From CADEEN01 sp963816315 (lineage in GTDB: Bacteria > Pseudomonadota > Gammaproteobacteria > Burkholderiales > Burkholderiaceae_C), in assembly GCA_963816315.1 (NCBI GenBank), contig CAWFJZ010000026.1:124001-188000 (forward strand): DNA of 64,000 nt. The letters run 5' to 3'. Every line of letters begins with the position of its first letter. Position 1 is the stretch's first letter. This document shows positions 47,147-56,385 of the stretch, piece after piece. The notes below the pieces were generated by a model, which worked only from the letters and a program-made list of their open reading frames with translations, made no database searches and was not told the DNA's origin. The translations under genes were made by a program, and so were the position numbers.

Positions 47147-48597
47147 TGACCTTGGCGCAAGCGCACGCGATGCTGCCGGACTCGATGCTGATCGGCGATG
47201 GCGCGCTCCAAATCCTGCGCGTACACAGCGACACGCGCACGCTGCAAGCGGGCGATCTGTTCGTGGCGTTGAAGGGCGAACGCTTCGACGCGCACGACAA
47301 GCTCGCCGAAGCGAAAGCCAAGGGTGCGGTGGCCGCGCTGGCGCAACGCGGCCTCGCCGAAGCCGGCCTCGCAGGCGTGCAAGTGGCCGATTCCGAACGC
47401 GGCTTGCAAGATCTCGCTCGTGCCTGGCGCGCCCGCCACCACCTGCCGCTGATCGCGATCACCGGCAGCAACGGCAAGACGACGGTGACGCAGATGATCG
47501 CGGCGATCCTGCGCGCCTGGCATGGCGACGGCGCGTTTGCCACTGTCGGCAACTTCAACAACCACATCGGCGTGCCGCTGACTCTTTTGCGCTTGCGGCA
47601 AGACGATGAGACTTGGCACCGTGCCGGCGTCGTCGAGCTCGGCATGAACCATCCGGGCGAGATCGGGATGTTGGCGAAGATCGCGCAGCCGACGATCGCT
47701 CTCGTCAACAACGCGCAGCGCGAGCACCAGGAGTTCATGGCCACGGTCGAAGCCGTCGCGCGCGAGAACGGCGCGGTGATCGACGCGCTCGGCCCGGCCG
47801 GCACGGCGGTGTTTCCGGCCGACGATGCCTACACATCGTTGTGGCAGTCGATGGCAGGCGAACGGGCGCAACTGACGTTTGTGCTGCAAGGGTCGGCGCC
47901 GGGCCGCTCCCAAGCCGACCGCACCCCCTCGGGGGGCGGCGCCGGTACGCCGGCGCCTGGGGGTCGACATGAAGCCGATGTCACGGCCGAGTCGATGTGG
48001 CTCGACGACCATTGGGCGCTGACGCTGCACACGCCCGCCGGCGCGGTGCCGGTGACGTTGCGCATGGCAGGGGTGCACAACGCGAAGAATGCGTTGGCGG
48101 CTGCCACTTGCGCATTGGCCGCCGGTGCGCCGCTGGCCGCGATCCGCAAAGGTCTGGAGAGTTTCGAGCCGGTCAAGGGCCGCTCGCAACTGAAGACGAT
48201 CACGCTGCACGGCCAGAGCGCCGCGCTGATCGACGACAGCTACAACGCCAACCCGGATTCGGTGCGCGCTGCGATCGACGTGCTGGCGACGATGCGCGCG
48301 CCGCGTGCGCTCTTGCTCGGCGACATGGGCGAGGTCGGCACACGAGGCCCCGAGTTTCATGCCGAGGTCGGTGCCTATGCGAAGGAGCGCGGCATCGAGC
48401 AACTCTGGTGTGCGGGGGCGCTGTGCGCGCATGCCGCGCAAGCCTTCGGCGCGACGGCGCGCCACTTCGTCGATGCGCCAGCGATGGTGGCGGCGATCGG
48501 CGAGCTGCCCGCCGTTGCTTCACTGCTGATCAAGGGGTCGCGCTTCATGCAGATGGAGCGTGTGGTGACGGCAATTCAAGAACAGAAGAACAACTGA
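47143..48597 (+). CDS. murF: UDP-MurNAc-tripeptide:D-Ala-D-Ala ligase, with repeat-derived insert
   Basis: MurF adds D-Ala-D-Ala, completing the cytoplasmic pentapeptide precursor. Blocks: LFVALKGERFDAHD, ATP loop ITGSNGKTTVTQM, VVELGMNHPGEIG and IDDSYNANPDSVRAA. At 484 residues it is slightly long: about 27 residues (roughly 250-276, PGRSQADRTPSGGGAGTP within) have no place in the family and are encoded by the palindromic repeat at 47901-47965. The frame is intact through the insert. The ATG overlaps the murE stop. Confidence 0.95.
   Translation: MMTLAQAHAMLPDSMLIGDGALQILRVHSDTRTLQAGDLFVALKGERFDAHDKLAEAKAKGAVAALAQRGLAEAGLAGVQVADSERGLQDLARAWRARHHLPLIAITGSNGKTTVTQMIAAILRAWHGDGAFATVGNFNNHIGVPLTLLRLRQDDETWHRAGVVELGMNHPGEIGMLAKIAQPTIALVNNAQREHQEFMATVEAVARENGAVIDALGPAGTAVFPADDAYTSLWQSMAGERAQLTFVLQGSAPGRSQADRTPSGGGAGTPAPGGRHEADVTAESMWLDDHWALTLHTPAGAVPVTLRMAGVHNAKNALAAATCALAAGAPLAAIRKGLESFEPVKGRSQLKTITLHGQSAALIDDSYNANPDSVRAAIDVLATMRAPRALLLGDMGEVGTRGPEFHAEVGAYAKERGIEQLWCAGALCAHAAQAFGATARHFVDAPAMVAAIGELPAVASLLIKGSRFMQMERVVTAIQEQKNN
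47901..47965. repeat. REP-like palindromic element inside murF
   Basis: The element begins GGGCCGCTCCCAAGC, has the palindromic core GCACCCCCTCGGGGGGC and ends GGGGGTC. It shares this architecture with the murD element at 50574-50636. It lies in the coding sequence and is read through in frame, adding a Gly/Pro/Ser-rich loop. Confidence 0.7.
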
Positions 48598-48599
48598 CC

Positions 48600-49781
48600 A
48601 TGCTGCTCAGCCTCGCCCAATGGTTGCAGTCGATGTACCCCGAGGAACTCGGCTTCCTGCGCGTCTTTCAGTTCCTCACCTTTCGCGCCGTCCTGGCCGC
48701 GATGACGGCGCTGCTGATCGGCCTGGCGTTCGGGCCGTGGGTGATCCGGCGTCTGGCCGAACTCAAGATCGGCCAGCCGATCCGCGAGTACGGCATGCAG
48801 TCGCATCTGGCCAAGCGCGGCACGCCGACGATGGGCGGCGCGCTGATCCTGATGGCGATAGGGGTATCGACCGTGCTCTGGTTCGACTGGAGCAACCGTT
48901 TTGTCTGGGTGGTGATGCTGGTCACCTTCGGCTTCGGCACGATCGGTTGGATCGACGACTGGCGCAAGGTCGTGCGCAAGGACCCGGAAGGCATGCGCTC
49001 GCGCGAGAAGTACTTCTGGCAATCGGTGATCGGCCTCGTCGCCGCGTTCTACCTGACCTTTGCCGTCAGCGAGAACACCAACCTGCGTGTGCTCGAACTC
49101 TTCATGCGCTGGATCACCAGCGGCTTTTCCACCGGCCTGCCACCGAAGGCCGATCTCTTCGTGCCCTTCTTCAAGACGGTGAGCTACCCGCTCGGCGTCT
49201 GGGGGTTCATCATCCTCACGTACCTCGTCATCGTCGGCGCGAGCAACGCCGTCAACCTCACCGACGGCCTCGACGGGCTGGCGATCATGCCGGTGGTGAT
49301 GGTCGGCTCGGCGCTCGGCGTGTTCGCGTACGTCGTCGGCAACGCCAACTTCTCCAAGTACCTGCTGTTCCCCTACATCGCCGGTGCCGGCGAGCTGTTG
49401 ATTTTCTGCGCCGCGATGGCGGGTGCGGGGCTGGCGTTCCTGTGGTTCAACGCCCATCCGGCGCATGTCTTCATGGGCGACGTGGGTGCGCTCGCGTTGG
49501 GCGGCGCGCTGGGCACGATCGCGGTGATCACGCGCCAGGAGATCGTGCTGGCGATCATGGGCGGCATCTTCGTCGTCGAAGCGCTGTCGGTGATGGTGCA
49601 GGTGATGTGGTTCAAGTACACGAAGAAGAAGTACGGCGAGGGTCGGCGCATCCTGCTGATGGCGCCACTGCACCACCACTACGAGAAAAAAGGCTGGCCC
49701 GAAACGCAGGTTGTGATCCGGTTTTGGATCATCACGATGTTGCTGTGCCTGGTCGGTCTGGCGAGCTTGAAGCTCAGATGA
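48600..49781 (+). CDS. mraY: Phospho-MurNAc-pentapeptide transferase MraY
   Basis: The 393-residue polytopic enzyme transfers phospho-MurNAc-pentapeptide to undecaprenyl phosphate, making lipid I. Signatures: KRGTPTMGGALIL, TIGWIDDWRKVVRKDPEGM (DDD region), NLTDGLDGLAIMPV and PLHHHYEKKGWPE. About ten membrane segments. The ATG is two bases after the murF stop; its stop overlaps the murD start. Confidence 0.97.
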   Translation: MLLSLAQWLQSMYPEELGFLRVFQFLTFRAVLAAMTALLIGLAFGPWVIRRLAELKIGQPIREYGMQSHLAKRGTPTMGGALILMAIGVSTVLWFDWSNRFVWVVMLVTFGFGTIGWIDDWRKVVRKDPEGMRSREKYFWQSVIGLVAAFYLTFAVSENTNLRVLELFMRWITSGFSTGLPPKADLFVPFFKTVSYPLGVWGFIILTYLVIVGASNAVNLTDGLDGLAIMPVVMVGSALGVFAYVVGNANFSKYLLFPYIAGAGELLIFCAAMAGAGLAFLWFNAHPAHVFMGDVGALALGGALGTIAVITRQEIVLAIMGGIFVVEALSVMVQVMWFKYTKKKYGEGRRILLMAPLHHHYEKKGWPETQVVIRFWIITMLLCLVGLASLKLR

Positions 49782-51405
49782 AACACTTGCACGGCCTTAC
49801 CGTCCTCGTGCTCGGCCTCGGCGAGTCGGGCTTGGCGATGGCCGAGTGGTGCGCGCGCCAGGGCGCCACCGTGCGTGTCTGGGATTCGCGTGAGCAGCCA
49901 CCGAAAGCACAAGCGTTGGCGTTGGCGGTGCCGGCGGCGACGCTCGCCACCGGCGAGCTGTCGGTCGAGGCGCTGCAAGACGTGCGGCTCGTGCTGAAGA
50001 GTCCCGGGCTGTCGCCGCGAGACGAGCGCCTCGCTGCAGTGTTCAAGGCCGCGCGCGATCAAGGGCTTGCGGTTCAAGGTGAGCTCGACTTGTTCGCGCG
50101 CGCTCTGGCCGATCTGAAAGAAGAGCGCGCCTACGCACCGCAAGTCGTCGCCATCACCGGCACCAACGGGAAGACGACGACCACGGCGCTCACCGCGCTC
50201 TTGGTCGAACGCTGCGGCCGTCGCGTCGCATCGGCCGGCAACATCGGGCCGACGATGCTCGACACGCTCGCGGCGGCGCTCGATGCCAAGGACGAAGACG
50301 GCGAGGCCGCGCCGCTGCCGGAAGTCTGGGTGCTCGAGCTGTCGAGCTTCCAGCTCGATGGCGTGCGCGACTTCGAGCCCGCTGCCGCGACCGTGCTCAA
50401 CGTGACGCAGGACCATCTCGACTGGCACGGCACGATGGATGCGTATGCCGGCGCGAAGACGCGCGTCTTCGGCCAGCACGGCGCGATGGTGTTGAACCGC
50501 GACGATGCGCTCGTCGCCGCGATGGCGCCGCGGCCGGTGCTGGTGAAGGGCAAGACGAAACCTGCCTCGCGCCGGGCCGCCCCAAGCGAGGCGAGCGCCC
50601 CCTCGGGGGGCCGCGCGCGAAGCGAGCTCGGGGGCCATTTCCAGCGTGACGTGACGACCTTCGGCCTCGATGCGCCGCAGAACGCCGGTGACTTCGGCCT
50701 CGTCGTCGAAGCAGGCATGGCGTGGCTGGTGCGCGCGGTTAGCGACGAGCAGCCCGGCACGCGCAAGCGCGGTCAACCCGTGCAGCCCGACGAGCTGCAT
50801 CTGCAGCGTCTGATGCCGGCCGACGCGCTGCGCATCCGCGGCCGGCACAACGCCGGCAAATGCACTGGCCGCACTCGCGCTCGCGACGTGCCATCGGCTG
50901 CCCGCTGGCGCCGATGCTGCACGGCCTGCGCGAGTACCGCGGCGAGCCGCACCGCGTGGCCTTCGTCGCCAGCGTCGGCGGCGTCGAAGCGTTCGACGAC
51001 AGCAAGGGCACGAACGTCGGCGCGACGGTCGCTGCCTTGAACGGCCTCGGTGCCGACAAGTCGCCGGGCAAGCTGATCGTCATCCTCGGCGGCGACGGCA
51101 AGGGTCAGGACTTCGCACCGCTGGCCGCACCGGCATCGCAGCATGTGCGTGCCGCAGCGCTGATCGGCAAGGACGCTGCGGCGATCGAAGCGGCGCTTGC
51201 CCACAGCGGCGTCGCCCTGCAACGCCACGACACGCTCGACGCTGCCGTCGATTGGTGCTTCACCGTCGCGCGCGAAGGCGACGCCGTGCTGCTGTCACCC
51301 GCCTGCGCGAGCCTCGACATGTTCCGCAACTACGCGCACCGGGCGGACGTGTTCGTCGCGGCGGTGCAAGCACGCGCGCGCCCAGCAGGCGAGGTGAGCG
51401 TGTGA
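49778..51405 (+). CDS. murD: UDP-MurNAc-L-alanine:D-glutamate ligase, with repeat-derived insert (two frame breaks)
   Basis: MurD adds D-glutamate to UDP-MurNAc-L-Ala. Motifs: LVLGLGESGLAMAEW, ATP loop ITGTNGKTTTTALTA, VLELSSFQLDG, VTQDHLDWHG and the C-terminal GGDGKGQDF and LLSPACASLDMF. Two +1 breaks near 50855 and 50889 disturb the HNAANALAALALATAIGCP block; removing one base at each restores it, giving 541 residues. That is longer than usual because residues ~266-287 come from the repeat at 50574-50636. The breaks are outside the repeat. Confidence 0.94.
50574..50636. repeat. REP-like palindromic element inside murD
   Basis: It begins GGGCCGCCCCAAGC, has the core GCGCCCCCTCGGGGGGC and ends CTCGGGGGCC. 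Core and outer arms match the murF element at 47901-47965. It is translated as an Arg/Ser/Ala-rich stretch (AAPSEASAPSGGRARSELGG). Confidence 0.7.
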
Positions 51406-52655
51406 TCAGCGCCGATGCCGCACACCGCTTCGAACAACTGCGCCTGCGCTTCGCCGGCGAAGCCGAAGCCCCTGCCGTGCCGATCCGTGACTGGACCGGC
51501 ACGCAATCCGGCCGCGCGCAACGTGTCTCCGACATCGACCAGCCGATGCTGTGGGTCATCTGCGGCTTGGTCGTGCTCGGCCTGGTGATGGTCTATTCGG
51601 CCTCGGTCGCACTGCCCGACAACCCGAAGTTCGCGCGCTACTCGCCGACGTACTTTCTCTCGCGCCATGCGATCTCGCTGGCGATCGCGTTTGCCGCGTC
51701 GCTGGCCGTGCTGCAGGTGCCGATCGCGCTCTGGGAAAAGTACGCACCGCACATCTTCGTCGCCGCGCTGGCGCTGCTGATCGTCGTGCTGATCCCCTTC
51801 ATCGGCAAGGGCGTCAACGGTGCACGTCGCTGGATCCCGCTCGGCCTGATGAACTTTCAGCCGAGCGAACTGGCCAAGCTCGGCATCGCGCTCTACGCCG
51901 CCAACTACATGGTGCGCAAGATGGACACGCGGGAGAATTTTTTCCACGCCGTGACACCGATGACGATCGCGCTCGGTGTCATCGGCGTGCTGCTGCTGCT
52001 CGAGCCCGACATGGGCGCGTTCATGGTCATCGCCGCGATCGCGCTGGGCATCCTTTTTCTCGGCGGCGTCAACGGCCGCATGTTCCTGCTCGCGGCGACG
52101 GTGCTCGTCGGCGCCTTCGTGCTGATGATCGCGCTGTCGCCTTGGCGCGCCGAGCGCATCTTTGCGTACCTCGATCCGTGGAACCCGGCGTACGCACAGG
52201 GCAAGGCCTACCAGCTCACGCATTCGCTGATCGCCTTCGGCCGCGGCGAGATCTTCGGCCAGGGCCTGGGCTCGTCGGTGGAGAAGCTGCACTACCTGCC
52301 CGAGGCGCACACCGACTTTCTGCTCGCGGTGATCGGCGAGGAACTCGGCTTCATCGGCGTCTTCGCCGTCATCGCGGCGTTTTTCTGGCTGACGCGGCGC
52401 ATCTTCATGATCGGCCGGCAGGCCGTCGCGCTCGATCGTGTCTTCGCCGGCCTGATGACGCAGGGCGTCGGCATCTGGGTGGGAGGACAGGCCTTCATCA
52501 ACATGGGCGTGAACCTCGGCGTGCTGCCGACGAAGGGCCTGACCTTGCCGCTGATGTCGTACGGCGGCTCGGCGATCCTGATGAATCTTGTCGCTCTCGC
52601 CATCGTTCTCCGTGTGGACATGGAAAACAGATCGCTCATGCGAGGCGGCAAATGA
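51402..52655 (+). CDS. ftsW: Septal peptidoglycan glycosyltransferase FtsW
   Basis: The 417-residue SEDS protein has ten predicted membrane helices. Signatures: VYSASVALPDNPKFA, RRWIPLGLMNFQPSELAKLG, PEAHTDFLLAVIGEELGFIG (with the catalytic-type Asp loop) and GLTLPLMSYGGSAILMN. It polymerises lipid II at the septum with FtsI. The GTG start overlaps the murD stop; the soluble N-terminal tail of ~50 residues is a little long. Confidence 0.96.
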   Translation: MISADAAHRFEQLRLRFAGEAEAPAVPIRDWTGTQSGRAQRVSDIDQPMLWVICGLVVLGLVMVYSASVALPDNPKFARYSPTYFLSRHAISLAIAFAASLAVLQVPIALWEKYAPHIFVAALALLIVVLIPFIGKGVNGARRWIPLGLMNFQPSELAKLGIALYAANYMVRKMDTRENFFHAVTPMTIALGVIGVLLLLEPDMGAFMVIAAIALGILFLGGVNGRMFLLAATVLVGAFVLMIALSPWRAERIFAYLDPWNPAYAQGKAYQLTHSLIAFGRGEIFGQGLGSSVEKLHYLPEAHTDFLLAVIGEELGFIGVFAVIAAFFWLTRRIFMIGRQAVALDRVFAGLMTQGVGIWVGGQAFINMGVNLGVLPTKGLTLPLMSYGGSAILMNLVALAIVLRVDMENRSLMRGGK

Positions 52656-53743
52656 ACCACCTCGTCATCATGGCCGCAGGCACCGGCGGCCACGTCATCC
52701 CCGGCATTGCCGTCGCGCAGGAAATGCAGCACCGCGGCTGGACGGTGAGCTGGCTCGGCACGACGCATGGCATGGAGAACCGCCTCGTGCCGAGTGCCGG
52801 CATCGTGCTCGACGCCATCAACTTCTCCGGCATGCGCGGCAAGGGCATCGTGCACACGCTCACCGGCGGCGTGCGCATGTTGAAAGCCTTCTGGGATTGC
52901 CTGGGCATCTTGCGTCAACGCAGCGCCAGCGCCGTGCTCGGCATGGGCGGTTATGTCTGCTTCCCCGGCGGCCTGATGGCCTCGCTGCTCGGCAAGCCGC
53001 TGGTGCTCGTCAACGCCGACGCATCGATGCTGCTGTCCAACCGCGCGCTGCTGCCTGTTGCCGACCGCGTGGCGTTCGGCTTCGACGGCGCCGCGGCCGC
53101 GAAGACGAAGAACGCCGTCGTCACCGGCAACCCGGTGCGCGCCGAGATCGAATCGATGGCCGAGCCGCAACAACGGTTTGCCGAGCGCAGCGGGCCGCTG
53201 CGCTTGCTCGTCGTCGGCGGCAGCCTCGGCGCGCGCGTGTTGAACGACACGCTGCCGAAGGCGCTGGCGCTGATCGAGCCGTCACAGCGGCCGCAGGTCG
53301 TGCATCAAACGGGCGCGCTCAATCGCGACGACGTGAAGGCTGCGTATGCCGCGTCCGGCATCACGATCGACGGCGATGTCGAAGTGCTGCCCTTCATCGA
53401 CAACATGGCCGAGCGCCTGGCCACCTGCGACGTCATCCTCTGCCGCGCCGGCGCGGTCACGGTGAGCGAACTCTGCGCGGCCGGCGTGCCGTCGGTGCTG
53501 GTGCCGCTGATCGTCAGCACGACTTCGCACCAGCGCGACAACGCGATGTTCATGGCGCAGCACGGCGCGGCGCTGCACCTGCCGCAGGCCGAGATGACGC
53601 CCGAGAAGCTGGCGGAGGTGTTGCGTGGTCTGGACCGCGCATCGCTGATGGCAATGGCCGACAAGGCGCGCGCGCTCAGCCGACCGCGCGCGGCGGCCCG
53701 CGTCGCCGACGAAATCGAATCCTTGGTCAACAAGCAGCGATGA
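52652..53743 (+). CDS. murG: UDP-GlcNAc:undecaprenyl-PP-MurNAc-pentapeptide transferase MurG
   Basis: The 363-residue GT28 enzyme converts lipid I to lipid II. Blocks: MAAGTGGHVIPGIAVAQEM, VLGMGGYVCFPGGLMA, VVGGSLGARVLN and LCRAGAVTVSELCAAGVPSV. It overlaps ftsW upstream and the acyltransferase gene downstream by four bases each. Confidence 0.97.
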   Translation: MNHLVIMAAGTGGHVIPGIAVAQEMQHRGWTVSWLGTTHGMENRLVPSAGIVLDAINFSGMRGKGIVHTLTGGVRMLKAFWDCLGILRQRSASAVLGMGGYVCFPGGLMASLLGKPLVLVNADASMLLSNRALLPVADRVAFGFDGAAAAKTKNAVVTGNPVRAEIESMAEPQQRFAERSGPLRLLVVGGSLGARVLNDTLPKALALIEPSQRPQVVHQTGALNRDDVKAAYAASGITIDGDVEVLPFIDNMAERLATCDVILCRAGAVTVSELCAAGVPSVLVPLIVSTTSHQRDNAMFMAQHGAALHLPQAEMTPEKLAEVLRGLDRASLMAMADKARALSRPRAAARVADEIESLVNKQR

Positions 53744-54756
53744 GCGCCGTGCCGTCCTCCACCCCACCCGTTCGGCGCGCACCGCACCTCGGCGTGCTCG
53801 ACGGCTGGCGCGGCCTGTCGCTGCTGCTGGTGATGTTCGGCCATTGGTTCCCGTTCGGTCCGTCGCACTGGGGTCTCAACCAGGCGGTGGCGACGACGGG
53901 CATGGTGATGTTCTTTGCCTTGTCGGGTTTCCTGATCGCGAGCTTCCTCTACACGCGGCCGAGCCCCGTCGAGTTCCTGCTGCGGCGGCTGTTCCGCATC
54001 GTGCCGCTGGCCTGGCTGTACATGGCTGTCGCTCTCGTGCTGACCGGCGCCAACGCGCAGCAGTGGGCTGCGCATCTGCTGTTCTATGTCAACGAGCCGC
54101 CGCAACCGTTCACACAGGCCACCGAACACTTGTGGAGCCTGTGCGTCGAGTTGCACTTCTATGTCGGCGTGGCGCTGGTCGTGGGCCTGTTCGGCCGGCG
54201 CGCGCTCTGGTGCCTGCCGCCGCTGTGCGTGGCGGTGACAGCGCACCGCGTGGCCAACGGTCAGGTCGATGGCATTCAGACGCAGTTCCGCCTCGATGAA
54301 ATTTTGAGCGGGGCAACGGTGGGGTTGCTCTACCAGCGCTGGGGCCAGGCGGTGCGCCGGCCGCGCCTGGCCACTGTCGGCATCGTGCTGCTGGCGCTGC
54401 TGTTGCTGGCCTGCGGTCACCGCTTCTCCGCAACGCTGCAATACGCGCGGCCTTACGTGGCCGGGCTGCTGATGGCACTGGTGCTCTCGGATCAGGGTTC
54501 GGCCATCGGCCGCCTGCTGAAGAGCCGTTTTCTCGGCTACATCGCCAAGATTTCGTATGCGTTTTATGTGCTGCACATCGGCATGCAGGCCGCTTGGCTC
54601 TCGAGCAGGGACGGCTGGCCGGAGTACGTCAAACGACCGTTGCTGATTGCTGCCACCTGGGCTTTGGCGCATTTCTCGACGTTGACCTTCGAAGCGCGCG
54701 CGATTGCGGTCGGCCGCTCGCTGGCGCGCCGCTATGCGCAGAGGAGCGCTGCATGA
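53740..54756 (+). CDS. Acyltransferase-3 (OafA/YrhL type) membrane protein within the dcw cluster
   Basis: The 338-residue polytopic protein has the acyltransferase-3 signature: LDGWRGLSLLLVMFGHWFPF, giving the R-x10-H motif near residues 23-34, then about ten hydrophobic segments (for example GMVMFFALSGFLIASFLY, AWLYMAVALVLTGAN) and LHIGMQAAWL. Such enzymes acetylate or acylate sugars on envelope polymers. It is inserted between murG and murC with ATGA overlaps on both sides (murG stop, murC start), so it is translated with the lipid II enzymes. A role in modifying peptidoglycan or a lipid-linked sugar is inferred. The C-terminal OafA SGNH domain is absent. Confidence 0.87.
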   Translation: MSAVPSSTPPVRRAPHLGVLDGWRGLSLLLVMFGHWFPFGPSHWGLNQAVATTGMVMFFALSGFLIASFLYTRPSPVEFLLRRLFRIVPLAWLYMAVALVLTGANAQQWAAHLLFYVNEPPQPFTQATEHLWSLCVELHFYVGVALVVGLFGRRALWCLPPLCVAVTAHRVANGQVDGIQTQFRLDEILSGATVGLLYQRWGQAVRRPRLATVGIVLLALLLLACGHRFSATLQYARPYVAGLLMALVLSDQGSAIGRLLKSRFLGYIAKISYAFYVLHIGMQAAWLSSRDGWPEYVKRPLLIAATWALAHFSTLTFEARAIAVGRSLARRYAQRSAA

Positions 54757-56166
54757 AACACGCGTCAAGCATCTTGCACTTCGTCGGCATCGGCGGCTCC
54801 GGCATGTCCGGCATCGCCGAGATCCTGCACAACCTCGGCTACAAGGTCAGCGGCAGCGATCAGAGCGACAGCGCGACGCTGGCAGCGATTGAAGTCGCTC
54901 GGCATCACGACGTATGTCGGCCACGCCGCCAAGCACATCGCCGGCGCCGGCGCGGTCGTCACTTCGACCGCCGTGCCCGGCAGCAACCCGGAAGTCATCG
55001 CCGCCCGCGCCGCGCGCGTGCCGGTGGTGCCGCGCGCCGTGATGCTGGCCGAGCTGATGCGCCTGAAGCGCGGCATCGCCATCGCCGGCACGCATGGCAA
55101 GACGACGACGACCTCGCTCGTCGCCAGCGTGCTCGCCGAAGCCGGGCTCGATCCGACCTTCGTCATCGGCGGGCGCCTGAACAGCGCCGGCGCCAACTCG
55201 CGGCTCGGCTCGGGCGAGTACATCGTCGTCGAAGCCGACGAGAGCGACGCCTCGTTCCTCAACCTGATGCCGGTGCTGTCGGTCGTGACCAACATCGACG
55301 GCGACCACATGGAAACCTACGGCCACGACTTCGCGCGCTTGAAGGCCGCGTTCGTCGATTTCCTGCACCGCATGCCGTTCTACGGCGCGGCGATCGTCTG
55401 CGGCGACGACCCCGGCGTGCAGTCGATCGTGCCGATGGTGTCGCGGCGCGTCATCCGCTATGGGCTGGACGCCGGCTGCGAGGTGCGGGCGACGAAGGTC
55501 GAAGCGCTGCCCGGCGGCCAGATGAAGTTCACCGTCGAGCGCCGCAACGGCGTGACGATGAAGCCGCTGGCGATCACGCTCAACCTGCCGGGCGAGCACA
55601 ACGTGTTGAACGCGCTGGCGGCGATCGCGGTGGCGACCGAACTCGAACTGCCCGATGCACCGATCGTCGCCGCGCTGGCCAAGTTCGCCGGTGTCGGCCG
55701 CCGCTTCCAGCGTTATGGCGAGGTCAAGTCGCGCGATGGTGCGGGTGCTTTCACCGTGATCGACGACTACGGCCACCACCCGGCCGAGATGGCGGCGGTG
55801 ATCGCCGCCGCGCGCGGCGCCTTCCCTGGCCGCCGCCTGGTGCTCGCCTTTCAGCCGCACCGCTACACGCGCACGCGTGACTGCTTCGAAGACTTCGTCA
55901 AGGTGCTCGGCAGCGCCGATGCGGTGCTGCTGACCGAGGTCTATTCCGCCGGCGAGCCGCCGATCGTCGCCGCCGATGGCCGCACGCTGGCGCGCGCGCT
56001 GCGCGTGGCGGGCAAGGTCGATCCGGTGTTCGTCGATGAGGTCGATGGCCTCTCGGAAGCCGCGCTCGAACACGCCAAGGCCGGCGATGTGGTGATCGTC
56101 ATGGGCGCCGGCTCGATCGGCAACGTCGCGCCGCGCATCGTTGAACTCGGAGGTGCTGTCGCATGA
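54753..56166 (+). CDS. murC: UDP-MurNAc:L-alanine ligase (one frame break)
   Basis: MurC adds the first amino acid to UDP-MurNAc. Blocks: HFVGIGGSGMSGIAEIL, ATP loop IAGTHGKTTTTSLVA, VEADESDASFL and IDDYGHHPAEMAA. A +1 break near 54881 falls between SDSATL and RLKSLGITTYVGH; one base removed gives 470 residues. The start overlaps the acyltransferase stop. Confidence 0.95.
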
Positions 56167-56169
56167 AAA

Positions 56170-56385
56170 ATGAATCGAACGCCGTCAGCGCTGCGCGTTA
56201 TCCTGAAGCGCCCCGACGACCTGAGCAACCTGCCGGTGCTGACCGACGTGATCGTGGCTTCATCCGACGCCAACGGCCGCACCTTGTGGCTGGCCTGGGA
56301 CGACAAGCGCGTGCCGGTGCTGACGCAAGCCGTCACGCCCGTCGAAGAGCCGGCGCTGCCGCGCTGGGCGAGGAAGCGGATATGA
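56170..56385 (+). CDS. Small protein of unknown function between murC and ddl
   Basis: The 71-residue frame starts three bases after the murC stop and its TGA overlaps the ddl ATG, so it is kept in the translational chain. It is soluble (RVILKRPDDLSNLPVLTDVI, TLWLAWDDKRVPVLTQAVTP) with no membrane segment or known motif. Many Burkholderiales dcw clusters have no named gene at this point. Its intact frame and tight coupling argue that it is real, perhaps a regulator or partner of Ddl or MurC; that is inference. Confidence 0.65.
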   Translation: MNRTPSALRVILKRPDDLSNLPVLTDVIVASSDANGRTLWLAWDDKRVPVLTQAVTPVEEPALPRWARKRI

